Shown here: positions 46,776 to 55,306 of the stretch, in pieces | Layout: each line of letters starts with the position of its first letter | Numbering within the stretch: the first letter of the stretch is position 1 | Source of the DNA: Mastigocoleus sp. MO_188.B34 | Lineage (GTDB): Bacteria; Cyanobacteriota; Cyanobacteriia; Cyanobacteriales; Nostocaceae | NCBI RefSeq assembly: GCF_030065675.1 | Contig: NZ_JASJDK010000048.1 | Location: 1 to 62,821, forward strand | Length of the DNA stretch: 62,821 nt | Direction of reading: 5' to 3' | Position numbers and translations under genes: made by a program | Notes under the pieces: generated by a model | Databases searched by the model: none | What the model was told of the DNA's origin: nothing | The model's input: the letters and a program-made list of their open reading frames with translations, nothing else

Positions 46776-47099
46776 ATGTCATCCGTTACAGATGTGACAG
46801 AAGCCACCTTCAAGCAAGAAGTACTTGAAAGTGAAATGCCTGTTCTGGTAGATTTTTGGGCACCTTGGTGTGGTCCTTGTCGAATGGTGACCCCCGTAGT
46901 TGATGAGGTTGCTGCGGAATATATGGGACAGGTAAAAGTGGTTAAGCTGAATACAGATCAAAATCCCACCGTTGCAAGTCACTATGGAATTCGCAGTATA
47001 CCTACACTCATGGTGTTTAAGGGTGGTAGACAAGTGGATACGGTTGTGGGTGCAGTACCAAAAACAACCATTGCTAAGACTTTATCACAGTATCTCTAG
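46776..47099 (+). CDS. trxA2: Thioredoxin TrxA2-like
   Basis: 107 residues, a classical thioredoxin: [20 protein letters not shown] with redox cysteines 32 and 35, the buried Asp in the preceding strand, and the cis-Pro in [13 protein letters not shown]. It reduces protein disulfides in the cytoplasm. The divergent ArsR gene, with its vicinal cysteines, suggests control by oxidants as for trxA2 in Nostoc. The gene symbol is given by this context; the sequence alone says only thioredoxin. Confidence 0.9.
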   Translation: MSSVTDVTEATFKQEVLESEMPVLVDFWAPWCGPCRMVTPVVDEVAAEYMGQVKVVKLNTDQNPTVASHYGIRSIPTLMVFKGGRQVDTVVGAVPKTTIAKTLSQYL

Positions 47100-47504
47100 C
47101 AGATAAAGGGGCAAAAAAAGTTAAACAAGTTAGGGAGAAAGCAAGGTATATTAGTATAACTTTTCGGGTTTATTCCTTTGTTTATCTTTGCTTCTCCTGC
47201 TTTTTGTTTTGGCAAACACTATATTTTGCTTGCTCCCCCTGTGTCATTTTGGTAGTGGGTAATGGGTAATAGGTAATGGGTAAAAGTCTGCGCCTTACGA
47301 CGTTAGCAAAGCGTGCGCGACCTAGCGTAAGCGTGCTGTAAGTATTCGCTTCACCGATCGCTGGTGACTGTAGCCCGTAAGGGCGTGGCTAGCCATAAAC
47401 TGTTAGCGCCTAGCGGAAGCGTACCGTAGGTATTGCGTGCGCGACAGCGCATTAACTGAACAACTGATTGTTATCTGTAAATTATTAGTTCGTAAAAAAA
47501 GTAT
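47100..47504. repeat. Intergenic region with mosaic GC-rich repeats and STRR
   Basis: 405 bases. A heptamer-like run GGGTAAT/AGGTAAT (about 47254-47282) is followed by a GC-rich mosaic (about 47285-47460) with phrases such as GCGCCTTACGACG, AGCCCGTAAGGGCGTGGC and TAGCGGAAGCG. Similar words occur at 17696-17865 and 49907-50182. Confidence 0.5.
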
Positions 47505-47963
47505 ATGATTATTAACCCTTCTGAAGTACCCAAGGAAACGGGTACTAACTACCCAGAGCAATTCAAAGCTAAAGTTGCAGGAAGAATTAAACAGAGGTTA
47601 GGTAATGCTGCTGGTTTGAATGATTTTGGGGTCAACCTCGTGCATCTGCAACCAGGAAGCTGTTCTGCATTAAGACATTGGCATTCCCAAGAAGACGAAT
47701 TTATCTACATCCTGGAGGGGAAACTCACGCTGATTACCAATTCAGGTGAGGAAATTTTAGGCGCGGGTATGACTGCTGGTTTCCCTTCTGGAGAGGAAGA
47801 TGGACACCATTTAGTAAATCGCTCTTCAAAAGTCGCAGTGTACCTAGAAATTGGCGCTCGTAAATCTAACGATGAGGCTAATTATCCAGATGAGGATCTA
47901 AAAGCTAAATCTAATGAGCATGGTATCATTTTCACTCACAAGGATGGTACTGTTTACAATTAA
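47505..47963 (+). CDS. Cupin-domain protein
   Basis: 152 residues. One cupin barrel with the metal motif G-x5-H-W-H-x3-E (GSCSALRHWHSQEDEF) and FIYILEGKLTLI, followed by the second motif PSGEEDGHHLVNRS. Such proteins bind a divalent metal and may be dioxygenases, isomerases or sugar-binding proteins; the reaction is unknown here. The C-terminus EDLKAKSNEHGIIFTHKDG is common to small bacterial cupins. ATG 47505 has a weak ribosome site. No operon partner. Confidence 0.85.
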   Translation: MIINPSEVPKETGTNYPEQFKAKVAGRIKQRLGNAAGLNDFGVNLVHLQPGSCSALRHWHSQEDEFIYILEGKLTLITNSGEEILGAGMTAGFPSGEEDGHHLVNRSSKVAVYLEIGARKSNDEANYPDEDLKAKSNEHGIIFTHKDGTVYN

Positions 47964-48287
47964 TTTTTCAGATACGAGAAGAAAATACTACCCATCATAA
48001 TTTTAAAAATCTTGCATTAATTAAAAATTATTACAGTAATATTAATTTAATAACATCAAAACTTAGAGACGCCCTGTGGAACGTCTCTAAACCAGGCTTG
48101 GTCAGCTTTAAGTAAAAGCCGTGTAGCATCAATCGAATTAGATAGATTGACTATAATTTTACGGAAATATTTAACTCCGGGAATATTTAAGCAAAATCGC
48201 AACAATTTTGTACTTTATCTTCTTTGATAACTTATCTTTTCCAATCAATCACAAACAGTCAATAGATAAAGTAAAAAAGATAAAGTA
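47964..48287. other. Intergenic region with a dispersed hairpin
   Basis: 324 bases between convergent genes. Holds one dispersed hairpin (48063-48090). No other feature seen. Confidence 0.45.
48063..48090. repeat. Dispersed hairpin, short class
   Basis: TTAGAGACG and CGTCTCTAA (9-base arms) with an imperfect inner part. It lies between convergent genes. Confidence 0.6.
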
Positions 48288-48527
48288 TCAATTTTCCCCA
48301 AGTTCAAGCAACTGGGGTGTACGATATGGATGATTAATTTGAAATTGAGATGGATCGCAACAACCATTTTCTTCCATAAAGGTTTGTACATTTTCTCGAT
48401 AAATTCGCCACTGTTTATTGAGGTTGCGAATTAAATCGGGTTGCATTTTGATAATATCTGTTTGTTTGAATCCTGCTCTCGCCAACCAGTCATTGATGTT
48501 TAAAGTTTCACCTTTTGTACCAAGCAT
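48288..48527 (-). CDS. Small hypothetical protein
   Basis: About 79 residues from ATG 48527; an upstream ATG at 48587 would make 99. I do not recognise it. The sequence is soluble and helical (INDWLARAGFKQTDIIKM; LIRNLNKQWRIYRENVQTFM), with vicinal cysteines in ENGCCDPSQF. The even composition and ordered amphipathic helices favour a real protein. No co-directional neighbour. Confidence 0.5.
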   Translation of the reverse strand: MLGTKGETLNINDWLARAGFKQTDIIKMQPDLIRNLNKQWRIYRENVQTFMEENGCCDPSQFQINHPYRTPQLLELGEN

Positions 48528-48587
48528 TTTACTTTTCTCCGAGATTTTACTACTAGGGAAATACTGAAAAAGATATTTTGGGTGCAA

Positions 48588-49906
48588 TCAATATTGGTAT
48601 TTTCATTCTCGAACTTAGCCAATCTGATTGAAATTTATTGCACAATAAATATTATTAAGGAATCTAAAGCTGGAGGTTGTTCTAGATATTCATCAATGAT
48701 TTTATCCTCGGGATACTTCTATTCCGATGGGGATTTAATGAAATATTATCTCAATTAGCTATTTTTTGCGAAGTAATTAAGATGGAAAGTCCTTAGGGAG
48801 GAACTATTTACTTCTGCTATCTGGAATAAGCAGTCTCTGGTTTTTTATTGATTTCGATGTTCTATATAGTGCGAACTAACTTCAAGCAGTTTAAGTCTAT
48901 ATTTATTGAAGTCCGTAATTACTTTTGCTTACTTCCCAACATTTGCAAGTGAGAACAAAACTTAAGTGGAGCTTAACAGAATCTATGCTTCCTCGAAGCC
49001 AGAATTAATTGGATTCTTTAGTTATTTAGGTGTAGTACTTTCCAGTAACCTAGAAGAGACTGGGATAAGGTTATCTACCGCATGAGTAAAAGGAATGCGA
49101 CAAAAATTACTACAAATATAAGGCTTTGAGGAACATAAAATATGAATACACATACAATATTTTACTTGTTAAGACTAGAGGTAAATCGGAAGAAAAACAG
49201 TATTTATTGGGGTCTATTTGTGAATTTATGAATTGCGGTCAAGTTAGGAGAATAAAGAAATATGCTTTGCTTTCATACATAATTGATTTTGCTTTCGAAT
49301 CGCAACAGTCAAAGTATTGATTTCTATCTTTTAACTGCCTATTTGCCAGTCTGAGACTCTATCTATCCTTCAACTTATGGGATATTGTCCGAAGAATAAA
49401 TTTACAAATTTTGTAATCATATGCTTCTATGTCTTAGGATAGATATAGATATAGTCTTCTACTACGTTTTCCTTGAAACAAATAATATATCACTTTAGTT
49501 TACACTTTTTACATTTTTTACATTTAAAAAAAAATATATATGTATATATTATTAAATTAATAAATAGTTCAAATTACTTACTGTGCCTAATATAAGCTTT
49601 GCTCAATACTTGATGTTGTGAGTTATTTGTTAGCGTCCAAACAACAGAAAAGCTGTTATTAATCCCTGAATATACTGATAAAAATTGAAAAATTGATATG
49701 TTTTTTGTCATTACTCTGTGCTCATTATGTCGCAAGAAAAATCTGGTCATTTTAAATACTGTGACATCTAAAGTGTTTTTTGTTGCCATGTATCTATAAT
49801 TATTAATTGCAAAAATTATATGCGCACAAAAATCATTGATGTAGCATATATACATATATTATTTGTCACTTTTGTATATAATTTAATAACTAACTTTTAA
49901 AGTTAA
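48588..49906. other. Long intergenic stretch with doubtful ORFs
   Basis: About 1.3 kb, AT-rich. One weak homing-endonuclease-like ORF (49126-49320) is listed separately. A minus-strand ORF at 49574-49855 has low-complexity composition and no support. No RNA gene recognised. Confidence 0.4.
49126..49320 (+). pseudogene. Possible LAGLIDADG-endonuclease fragment
   Basis: A 64-codon frame beginning with TTG. The segment EKQYLLGSICEFMNCGQVRR followed by IKKYALLSYIIDF is reminiscent of the mid-part of LAGLIDADG homing endonucleases (L-x2-I-x3-L-x-C-G-x-V-R then an aromatic strand). No LAGLIDADG helix is visible and no intron boundaries are seen, so at best it is a relic. Chance is a real alternative. 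Confidence 0.22.
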
Positions 49907-50182
49907 GACTTACGCACTCGTTACTTTAGGATAGCGAGTCCCGAAGGGACTTATTTCCATTAGCGGATCCGTAAGGTAGCGGCTCCATAGGTAGCGCAGC
50001 TATAGCTAGAGGCTCCGGCGTCGCTGTTAAACCTTACGGTATGGCTGCGCTTACGCCTTTAGGCGCGTCTCAGGCTCTAGCTTGACCGAAAGGTCATTGG
50101 TTTGAGATTGCTATTTCCTTGCGGAAACACTAACGCTAACCTGCGTCGCAATTACTGTAATTGTGTTGTCCGTGCGTAAGTC
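49907..50182. mobile_element. MITE-like element with 11-bp terminal inverted repeats
   Basis: GACTTACGCAC (49907-49917) and GTGCGTAAGTC (50172-50182) are perfect inverted ends of a 276-base element. The interior is a GC-rich mosaic of short palindromes (CGAGTCCCGAAGGGACT; ACCGAAAGGT) and has no ORF. No clear target duplication is seen. The ends are like those of cyanobacterial insertion sequences, so it may be mobilised in trans. It lies 112 bases before phnD. Confidence 0.7.
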
Positions 50183-50294
50183 CTGAAAGTATTGCTATTT
50201 TTGCTGTTGAGACAGTAATAATAATTTTTAGTCATATTTCATATGAATCAATTAATTTTTGCTGCTCGTCCAACCTACTAAATAAATTACAGCT

Positions 50295-51215
50295 ATGTAT
50301 CGCCGTAAATTATTAACAGCTTTATTGATTCTTTTACCAGTTTTGGGAGCTTGTAATCAAACTTCTAGTAAAAATACTAAAGACTCTGACAATCCATCTT
50401 TTTCCGGTGAATCAAAAAAAGAGATTGTAATGGGACTAATCCCAATAGAGAACAATGAAGAAACTATTGAAAAATTTGAGCCCATGCGAGTTTACTTGGA
50501 GAAAAGACTAGAACGTCCAGTGAAAGTCTTTACTGCAACTGACTATGCTGGCGTAATTGAAGCAATGAAAAGGGATAAAGTTGATATCGCTTGGTTTGGA
50601 CCTTTATCTTACGTATTAGCTGAGAAAGAAGCTGATGCAGAAGCATTTGCAGTCGGGGTGAGAAAAAGTACAGGTCTTTCTACTTATAAAAGTATTTTTG
50701 TTGTTCCAGGAAATTCTGAGGTTAAATCAATTCAAGATCTTAAAGGTAAGAATGTTGCTTTTGTCGATCCTGCTTCCACTAGCGGTAGTTTAGTTCCTAC
50801 CTATTTAGTAAAAAAAGCAACTGGCAAAATGCCTCAGGAATTTTTTGGTAACTTAAGTTATGCAGGAGGTCATGATGCTGCTGAATTAGCTGTAAAAAAT
50901 AAAACTGTAGATGCAGCGGCTGATAATGACATCACTTACAATAGGATGTTAAAAAGAGGCTTAATATCCAAAGAAACTAACCGTATTTTGCTTGAATCCG
51001 AACCACTTCCTGGTTTACCTTTGACCTATCGCCGTGAGTTAGATGAGTCTCTAAAAGCAAAAATAAGGGATTCAATTCTCAATGCTCATAAAGACATCAA
51101 AGTTAGTGGGTATGGAGAATTAGAGCGTTACGATCCAGTCGATCCCCAAGATTACCAATTGATTCGCGACATGGTTAAGGAACTGGGTTTGGGGCGTGAT
51201 GAAATTCTTAAATAA
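50295..51215 (+). CDS. phnD: Phosphonate ABC transporter binding lipoprotein PhnD
   Basis: 306 residues. A lipoprotein signal (MYRRKLLTALLILLPVLGAC, Cys20) anchors it outside the cytoplasmic membrane, where it captures phosphonates for the PhnC/PhnE transporter. Family motifs: MGLIPIENNEETIEKFEPM, AMKRDKVDIAWFGPLSYV (ligand loop), and VDPASTSGSLVP with the STSG phosphonate-binding turn. It is the first gene of the phn cluster. Downstream phnC is 317 bases away, so separate regulation or attenuation is possible. A MITE-like element just upstream may affect its promoter. Confidence 0.93.
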   Translation: MYRRKLLTALLILLPVLGACNQTSSKNTKDSDNPSFSGESKKEIVMGLIPIENNEETIEKFEPMRVYLEKRLERPVKVFTATDYAGVIEAMKRDKVDIAWFGPLSYVLAEKEADAEAFAVGVRKSTGLSTYKSIFVVPGNSEVKSIQDLKGKNVAFVDPASTSGSLVPTYLVKKATGKMPQEFFGNLSYAGGHDAAELAVKNKTVDAAADNDITYNRMLKRGLISKETNRILLESEPLPGLPLTYRRELDESLKAKIRDSILNAHKDIKVSGYGELERYDPVDPQDYQLIRDMVKELGLGRDEILK

Positions 51216-51532
51216 GAGTAAATTGGTTGATATTATTGTATCTCAGAAAGTAGACATTTTTGGCGAGTATAAACTTACTCACTAAGAGTGTCTTTATTTT
51301 TTGAGAAGAAACGGGAAATAGAAAGTTGGGAAGAGAAATTAGAATTTAGGATTTTTTACTAGGAAAAATAGCTTTAGCTGATAAAAGCTTCTTGATATCA
51401 AAAAATAAGAGTGATTCGAATATAGAAATTATCTGGCTGCAGAAAAATAGAGACAGAAAACTTGTCTCCTGTCAGTAAAACTACTTTTTTATTTACTTTT
51501 GAATTATTAAATAAATATAAACACAAACCAAA
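51216..51532. other. phnD-phnC spacer
   Basis: 317 bases. A weak hairpin CACTAAGAGTG followed by TCTTTATTTTTTG (about 51277-51302) is a candidate attenuator after phnD. GAGACAGAAAACTTGTCTC (about 51449-51468) forms a second hairpin before phnC. Confidence 0.35.
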
Positions 51533-52309
51533 ATGTATGTAATTGAACTTAAGCAAGTCACTAAAACTTACAATAACGGCTTACAAGCACTTAAACCAAC
51601 AAAATTAAGTATTTCTGCTGGTAGTTTTACCGTGATTTTAGGACCGAGTGGTGCAGGGAAATCAACTTTATTGCAAATAATTAATGGCTTGGAAAGTACC
51701 ACATCAGGAGAAGTAATTGTTTTAGGTCAAAAATTAACACCTCAAAATATGTCTCGTTTGCGTGCTAAAGCTGCAATGGTATTCCAACAATTTAACTTGG
51801 TTGGACGCTTAAATGTGATGACCAATGTTTTAATTGGGAGATTGCATCATAACCCTTGGTGGATGAGTTTGCTGTACTTATTTAAAAAGCAAGATAAGAC
51901 TATTGCCCGTTGGGCTTTAGCCAGAGTAAATTTAACTACAAAAGCATGGGAGCGCGCCGATTGTCTCTCAGGAGGACAGCAACAACGGGTAGGTATTGCT
52001 CGAGCTCTTGCACAGCAACCAAAAATAATTCTCGCAGACGAACCAGTAGCAAGCCTCGACCCTGTAACCAGCGAAGAAATATTAACACTGTTACAAAAAA
52101 TTTGTCGTGAAGATGGGATCGCTGTTGTTGCTAGCTTGCATCAAGTCGATTTAGCCATGAATTTCGCCGACCGAATTATTGGTCTCAACTCAGGAAAAGT
52201 AGTTTTTGATGGTTCCCCAAAGGAATTAGGGAGCGATGCTATACGGAAAATTTACCTGCGGGAGGATGGAAATATTGATGAGCATATTCAACTGGGAATG
52301 GTCAACTAA
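51533..52309 (+). CDS. phnC: Phosphonate ABC transporter ATPase PhnC
   Basis: 258 residues. Walker A GPSGAGKST (near 40), Q-loop VFQQFNLV, signature LSGGQQQR, Walker B IILADEPVASLDP and the H-loop His in SLHQVDLA. It powers phosphonate import with the two PhnE permeases that follow. The C-terminal residues VVFDGSPKELGSDAIRKIY are typical of PhnC. Its 3' end overlaps the phnE start by 32 bases, indicating translational coupling. Confidence 0.95.
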   Translation: MYVIELKQVTKTYNNGLQALKPTKLSISAGSFTVILGPSGAGKSTLLQIINGLESTTSGEVIVLGQKLTPQNMSRLRAKAAMVFQQFNLVGRLNVMTNVLIGRLHHNPWWMSLLYLFKKQDKTIARWALARVNLTTKAWERADCLSGGQQQRVGIARALAQQPKIILADEPVASLDPVTSEEILTLLQKICREDGIAVVASLHQVDLAMNFADRIIGLNSGKVVFDGSPKELGSDAIRKIYLREDGNIDEHIQLGMVN

Positions 52310-53075
52310 AAATGGTCTACCGCATATAGGTATTATCATTGGTATTACTATTATTACTGTACTGTTAGTCTTAACAGCCCCAATTGTGGAAATGAACCCC
52401 CAGCACATTTACAATTCTGGGGATAATTTATTAGACTTTCTCAGTCATTGGTTTACTCAACCCCAATGGGAATATTTGCCGAAGTTGGCCAGTAAGCTTT
52501 GGGAAACAATTGAAATAGCTATTGTTGCTACTGCTTTGGCTCTAGTCTTAAGTTTCCCTTTGGGTATTTTGGCTGCTATTAATACTACACCTCACCCTTT
52601 GGTGTATCATATTACTCGCAACATCCTTAGTTTTATGCGCGCTCTACCAGAACTTGTATGGGCGTTAGTATTTGTATCTGCAGTTGGTTTGGGTCCTTTA
52701 CCCGGAGTAATGGCGCTTACTTTTGTCACCACTGGATTTCTCGCTAAATTTTTTGCTGAAAGTATGGAGGTAGTTAATCAAAAAGTAATATCTGGCGTTA
52801 AGGCTACCGGAGCAAGCAAGTTACAAATATTAATGTTTGCGATTTTACCCCAAGCTTTACCAGATTTTTGTGGTGCTGTACTTTATGTTATTGATCGCAA
52901 TGTTCGTGCTGCCACAATTCTAGGTTTAGTTGGAGCGGGTGGTATTGGATACGAGTTAGTTTCAAGTATTCGCTTGTTTTACTATAGTCGTTTGGTACTA
53001 ATTCTCTTCTCAATCTACTTAGTTGTTACTTTTTTTGATCGCCTATCTAACACCATTCGCAGCAAAGTTATCTGA
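52278..53075 (+). CDS. phnE: Phosphonate ABC transporter permease PhnE (first)
   Basis: About 265 residues from ATG 52278, which follows GGGAGGATGG inside the end of phnC. An upstream in-frame ATG (52236) would overlap more. Five to six membrane helices and the permease loop MRALPELVWALVFVSAVGLG and GVKATGASKLQILMFAILPQALP (EAA-like). It forms the channel with the second PhnE. Confidence 0.92.
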   Translation: MSIFNWEWSTKNGLPHIGIIIGITIITVLLVLTAPIVEMNPQHIYNSGDNLLDFLSHWFTQPQWEYLPKLASKLWETIEIAIVATALALVLSFPLGILAAINTTPHPLVYHITRNILSFMRALPELVWALVFVSAVGLGPLPGVMALTFVTTGFLAKFFAESMEVVNQKVISGVKATGASKLQILMFAILPQALPDFCGAVLYVIDRNVRAATILGLVGAGGIGYELVSSIRLFYYSRLVLILFSIYLVVTFFDRLSNTIRSKVI

Positions 53076-53129
53076 AAAAGTAATTTGGAAATTTAATTTA
53101 AAAAATTAATCTGAGAAAGTAATTTAAAC

Positions 53130-53924
53130 ATGCGTTCCCACAATAATTTTCTACCTCCACTGCCGCCAAAGCCCCGCAATTTGGTACCATTATATACAGG
53201 TATTTGCTTGATTGTTCTAATTTTAATGATTAACGCTTTAGAACTCTCTTTTAGCAGTCTTGCTTTAGGTATAACCAATACTTTTGAATATCTCAGTCGT
53301 TATATTTCTCCAAACTTTACTAATTTTCCCCAATACTTAATGTTAATGGGACAAACTTTAGCGATCGCATTTTGGGGAACTTTTATCGCTTTTAGTGCGA
53401 GTATTTTACTTGCACCACTAGCAGCAAAAAACCTTTCACCTAATCCAATTGCTTACCGCTTTGCGCGGGAAATATTAAATTTTTTAAGAGCTATGCCAGA
53501 TTTAATCTTAGCATTGCTTTTGGTTAGTGTCTTGCGGGTCGGACCCCTACCTGGGGTATTAGCCTTGGGAATTCACACTACAGGTTTTTTAGGAAAATTC
53601 TTCGCCGATAGCATGGAACGAGTTAATCCTGGTATCTATCAAGGACTAGTTGCAACCGGGGCAAACTTCGTCCAACTCATCGTGTTTGCAGCTTTTCCTT
53701 CAATGTTGTCGGAGGTAACTGGTTATACCTTGTATCTTTTTGATCGTAATATTAGGATGGCTACAGTTTTAGGTTTAGTAGGAGCAGGTGGTATTGGTTT
53801 AGAATTGCAAAAAAATCTACGTTTATTCCAATATGACTCTTCGGCAGCTTTGATTTTAATCGTATTGCTAACTATTGTTACCATTGATTACATCTCAGTT
53901 TGGCTACGCGGGAGACTTATATGA
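53130..53924 (+). CDS. phnE: Phosphonate ABC transporter permease PhnE (second)
   Basis: 264 residues, a diverged paralogue of the preceding permease. Signature loops LRAMPDLILALLLVSVLRVGP and GLVATGANFVQLIVFAAFPSMLS; ending RGRLI. Two PhnE genes next to each other suggest a heterodimeric channel. Its stop TGA overlaps the ATG of phnG (ATGA). Confidence 0.92.
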   Translation: MRSHNNFLPPLPPKPRNLVPLYTGICLIVLILMINALELSFSSLALGITNTFEYLSRYISPNFTNFPQYLMLMGQTLAIAFWGTFIAFSASILLAPLAAKNLSPNPIAYRFAREILNFLRAMPDLILALLLVSVLRVGPLPGVLALGIHTTGFLGKFFADSMERVNPGIYQGLVATGANFVQLIVFAAFPSMLSEVTGYTLYLFDRNIRMATVLGLVGAGGIGLELQKNLRLFQYDSSAALILIVLLTIVTIDYISVWLRGRLI

Positions 53925-54376
53925 AAGATATTCCCCGCAGTCAATGGGTAAGGGCATTAACAGCCCATCCAGAGACCATGGTAATTGAACTAGCGAATTG
54001 CCTCATGAAAGGTTGGGAAATTAAACATGAAGCTTTGCCTGAAAATGGACTTTCTTTACTTCAAATGCAGGATGGTGTTTTTGAAGAATCATATTATTTG
54101 GGCGAAATACCTTTATCTACAGCTTGGGTGAAGTTAAGCGCAAATGGTGAAAGTTGGCAGGGAGCAGCATCAGTAATGAATGATACTCCTGATTTAGCTG
54201 TAGCATTAGCAATCTGTGATGCAATTTTGGCAAATCAGTTGTTGGGATGGGAACAAGTTTTACAAGCCGTCCAACAAGGGATTATCAAAAAACAAAAGGA
54301 AGAAGCATTACGTGGAGCAATATTAGCAAAAACTCGGATTAATTTATCCCTACTTACACCAGAAGTCGATGATTGA
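53921..54376 (+). CDS. phnG: C-P lyase subunit PhnG
   Basis: About 151 residues starting at ATG 53921, in ATGA overlap with phnE; an upstream frame start at 53900 is unlikely. PhnG belongs to the PhnGHIJ core complex, which with PhnM makes and cleaves ribose-1-phosphonate triphosphate. Motifs: RSQWVRALTAHPETMVIELA; EESYYLGEIPLSTAWVKL; and DLAVALAICDAILAN near the C-terminal helix. It overlaps phnH by 8 bases. The length is normal. Confidence 0.92.
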   Translation: MKDIPRSQWVRALTAHPETMVIELANCLMKGWEIKHEALPENGLSLLQMQDGVFEESYYLGEIPLSTAWVKLSANGESWQGAASVMNDTPDLAVALAICDAILANQLLGWEQVLQAVQQGIIKKQKEEALRGAILAKTRINLSLLTPEVDD

Positions 54377-54941
54377 AATCGAATTAGAGCCGATTTGGCG
54401 CGGTGACATCCAACAAAAAATTTTTCGCCAATTGTTAGATTGCTTTGCACTTCCTGGAACTATTGCCGATTTGAGTAATTTTTTAGATGATAGTCCGGCA
54501 TTGTTGGGAGTTTTAGCTGTTTTATTAGATGCCAGTGTACTTTTCAATGATAATGGCAAACTACTTCAAGATAGGGAACGACGTTTACTCAGAGCCAAAG
54601 AAGTTGAGGTTTCAGAAGCAAATTTTGTGGTGGTTGATGCAACCAATCCACCTCCCACTGATTTCACACCTAATTTAGGGACTTTACCGAGTCCAGAAAA
54701 AGGAGCAACCATCCTCCTTCAAGGAAGCAGTTTGGGAGAGGGAAATACAAATTTAAAGCTAACAGGACCCGGTATTCCTGGGTATCGTTCGGTCAAAATT
54801 TCTGGTTTCGATTCTGCTTGGTGGGTGGCTCGACGGGAATGGGTAATTGATTTCCCTTTAGGTGTGGATTTTTTACTTTTAGCTCGGACAAAAGTTATAG
54901 CCATACCGCGAACGACTCAAATAGTAATAAGTAATAAGTAA
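54369..54941 (+). CDS. phnH: C-P lyase subunit PhnH
   Basis: 190 residues. PhnH is the structural subunit of the core complex, a PLP-transferase-like fold without PLP. Motifs: QQKIFRQLLDCFALPGTI near the N-terminus; KGATILLQGSSLGEG; LTGPGIPG; and WPxG-like DFPLGVDFLLL. The last codons (VISNK) and the stop are supplied by a heptamer repeat array (AGTAATA units) that begins at 54923, so the original C-terminus may have been replaced. Confidence 0.9.
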   Translation: MIEIELEPIWRGDIQQKIFRQLLDCFALPGTIADLSNFLDDSPALLGVLAVLLDASVLFNDNGKLLQDRERRLLRAKEVEVSEANFVVVDATNPPPTDFTPNLGTLPSPEKGATILLQGSSLGEGNTNLKLTGPGIPGYRSVKISGFDSAWWVARREWVIDFPLGVDFLLLARTKVIAIPRTTQIVISNK

Positions 54942-54974
54942 TAAGTAATAAGTAATGAGTAATGAGTAATGAGT
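54923..54974. repeat. Heptamer array AGTAATA/AGTAATG, seven copies
   Basis: Four AGTAATA units followed by three AGTAATG units start inside phnH and run past its stop. The reverse complement of this array, also seven copies, lies at 55251-55299, giving an inverted pair around a 276-base spacer. Confidence 0.85.
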
Positions 54975-55306
54975 GTGTGATTTATTTACTCGTTAATCAT
55001 AATTTAAAATAAATTATTCATCTTATTTTCCTATTCAATTCTTCTTTTCTGTATGTAATCATCACTTGTTAATTATTACTTAAATCGGTAAAAAAATTTG
55101 TTGCCTATAAAGATTATTGGCGAAGAAATGATTAAATTAAATCCTAGTTAGGATAACAAATATTGGTACAAAATTTGACAAAAACAATGAGATAATTATT
55201 GAATAATTAATATCCTGAATAAATAAACAGAAGTAAAAACAATCTACTAATTACTCATTACTCATTACTCATTACTCATTACTTATTACTCATTACTCAA
55301 ATAAAT
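54942..55306. other. phnH-phnI spacer
   Basis: 365 bases within an otherwise compact operon. It is bounded by two inverted heptamer arrays and has an AT-rich centre with no gene. Confidence 0.5.
55251..55299. repeat. Heptamer array TTACTCA, seven copies, before phnI
   Basis: Seven tandem units (TTACTCA with one TTACTTA) end 7 bases before the phnI ATG. No purine-rich ribosome site lies in that gap. Confidence 0.85.

Noticed and set aside
49574-49855. 93-codon minus-strand ORF
   Set aside because: AT-rich, low-complexity product with no motif, in a gene-poor stretch. Chance is more likely.
50295-53924. PhnD/C/E as a plain phosphate or phosphite transporter
   Set aside because: The genes lead directly into phnG-M with overlapping starts, so phosphonate uptake is the better reading. 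Phosphite use cannot be wholly excluded.
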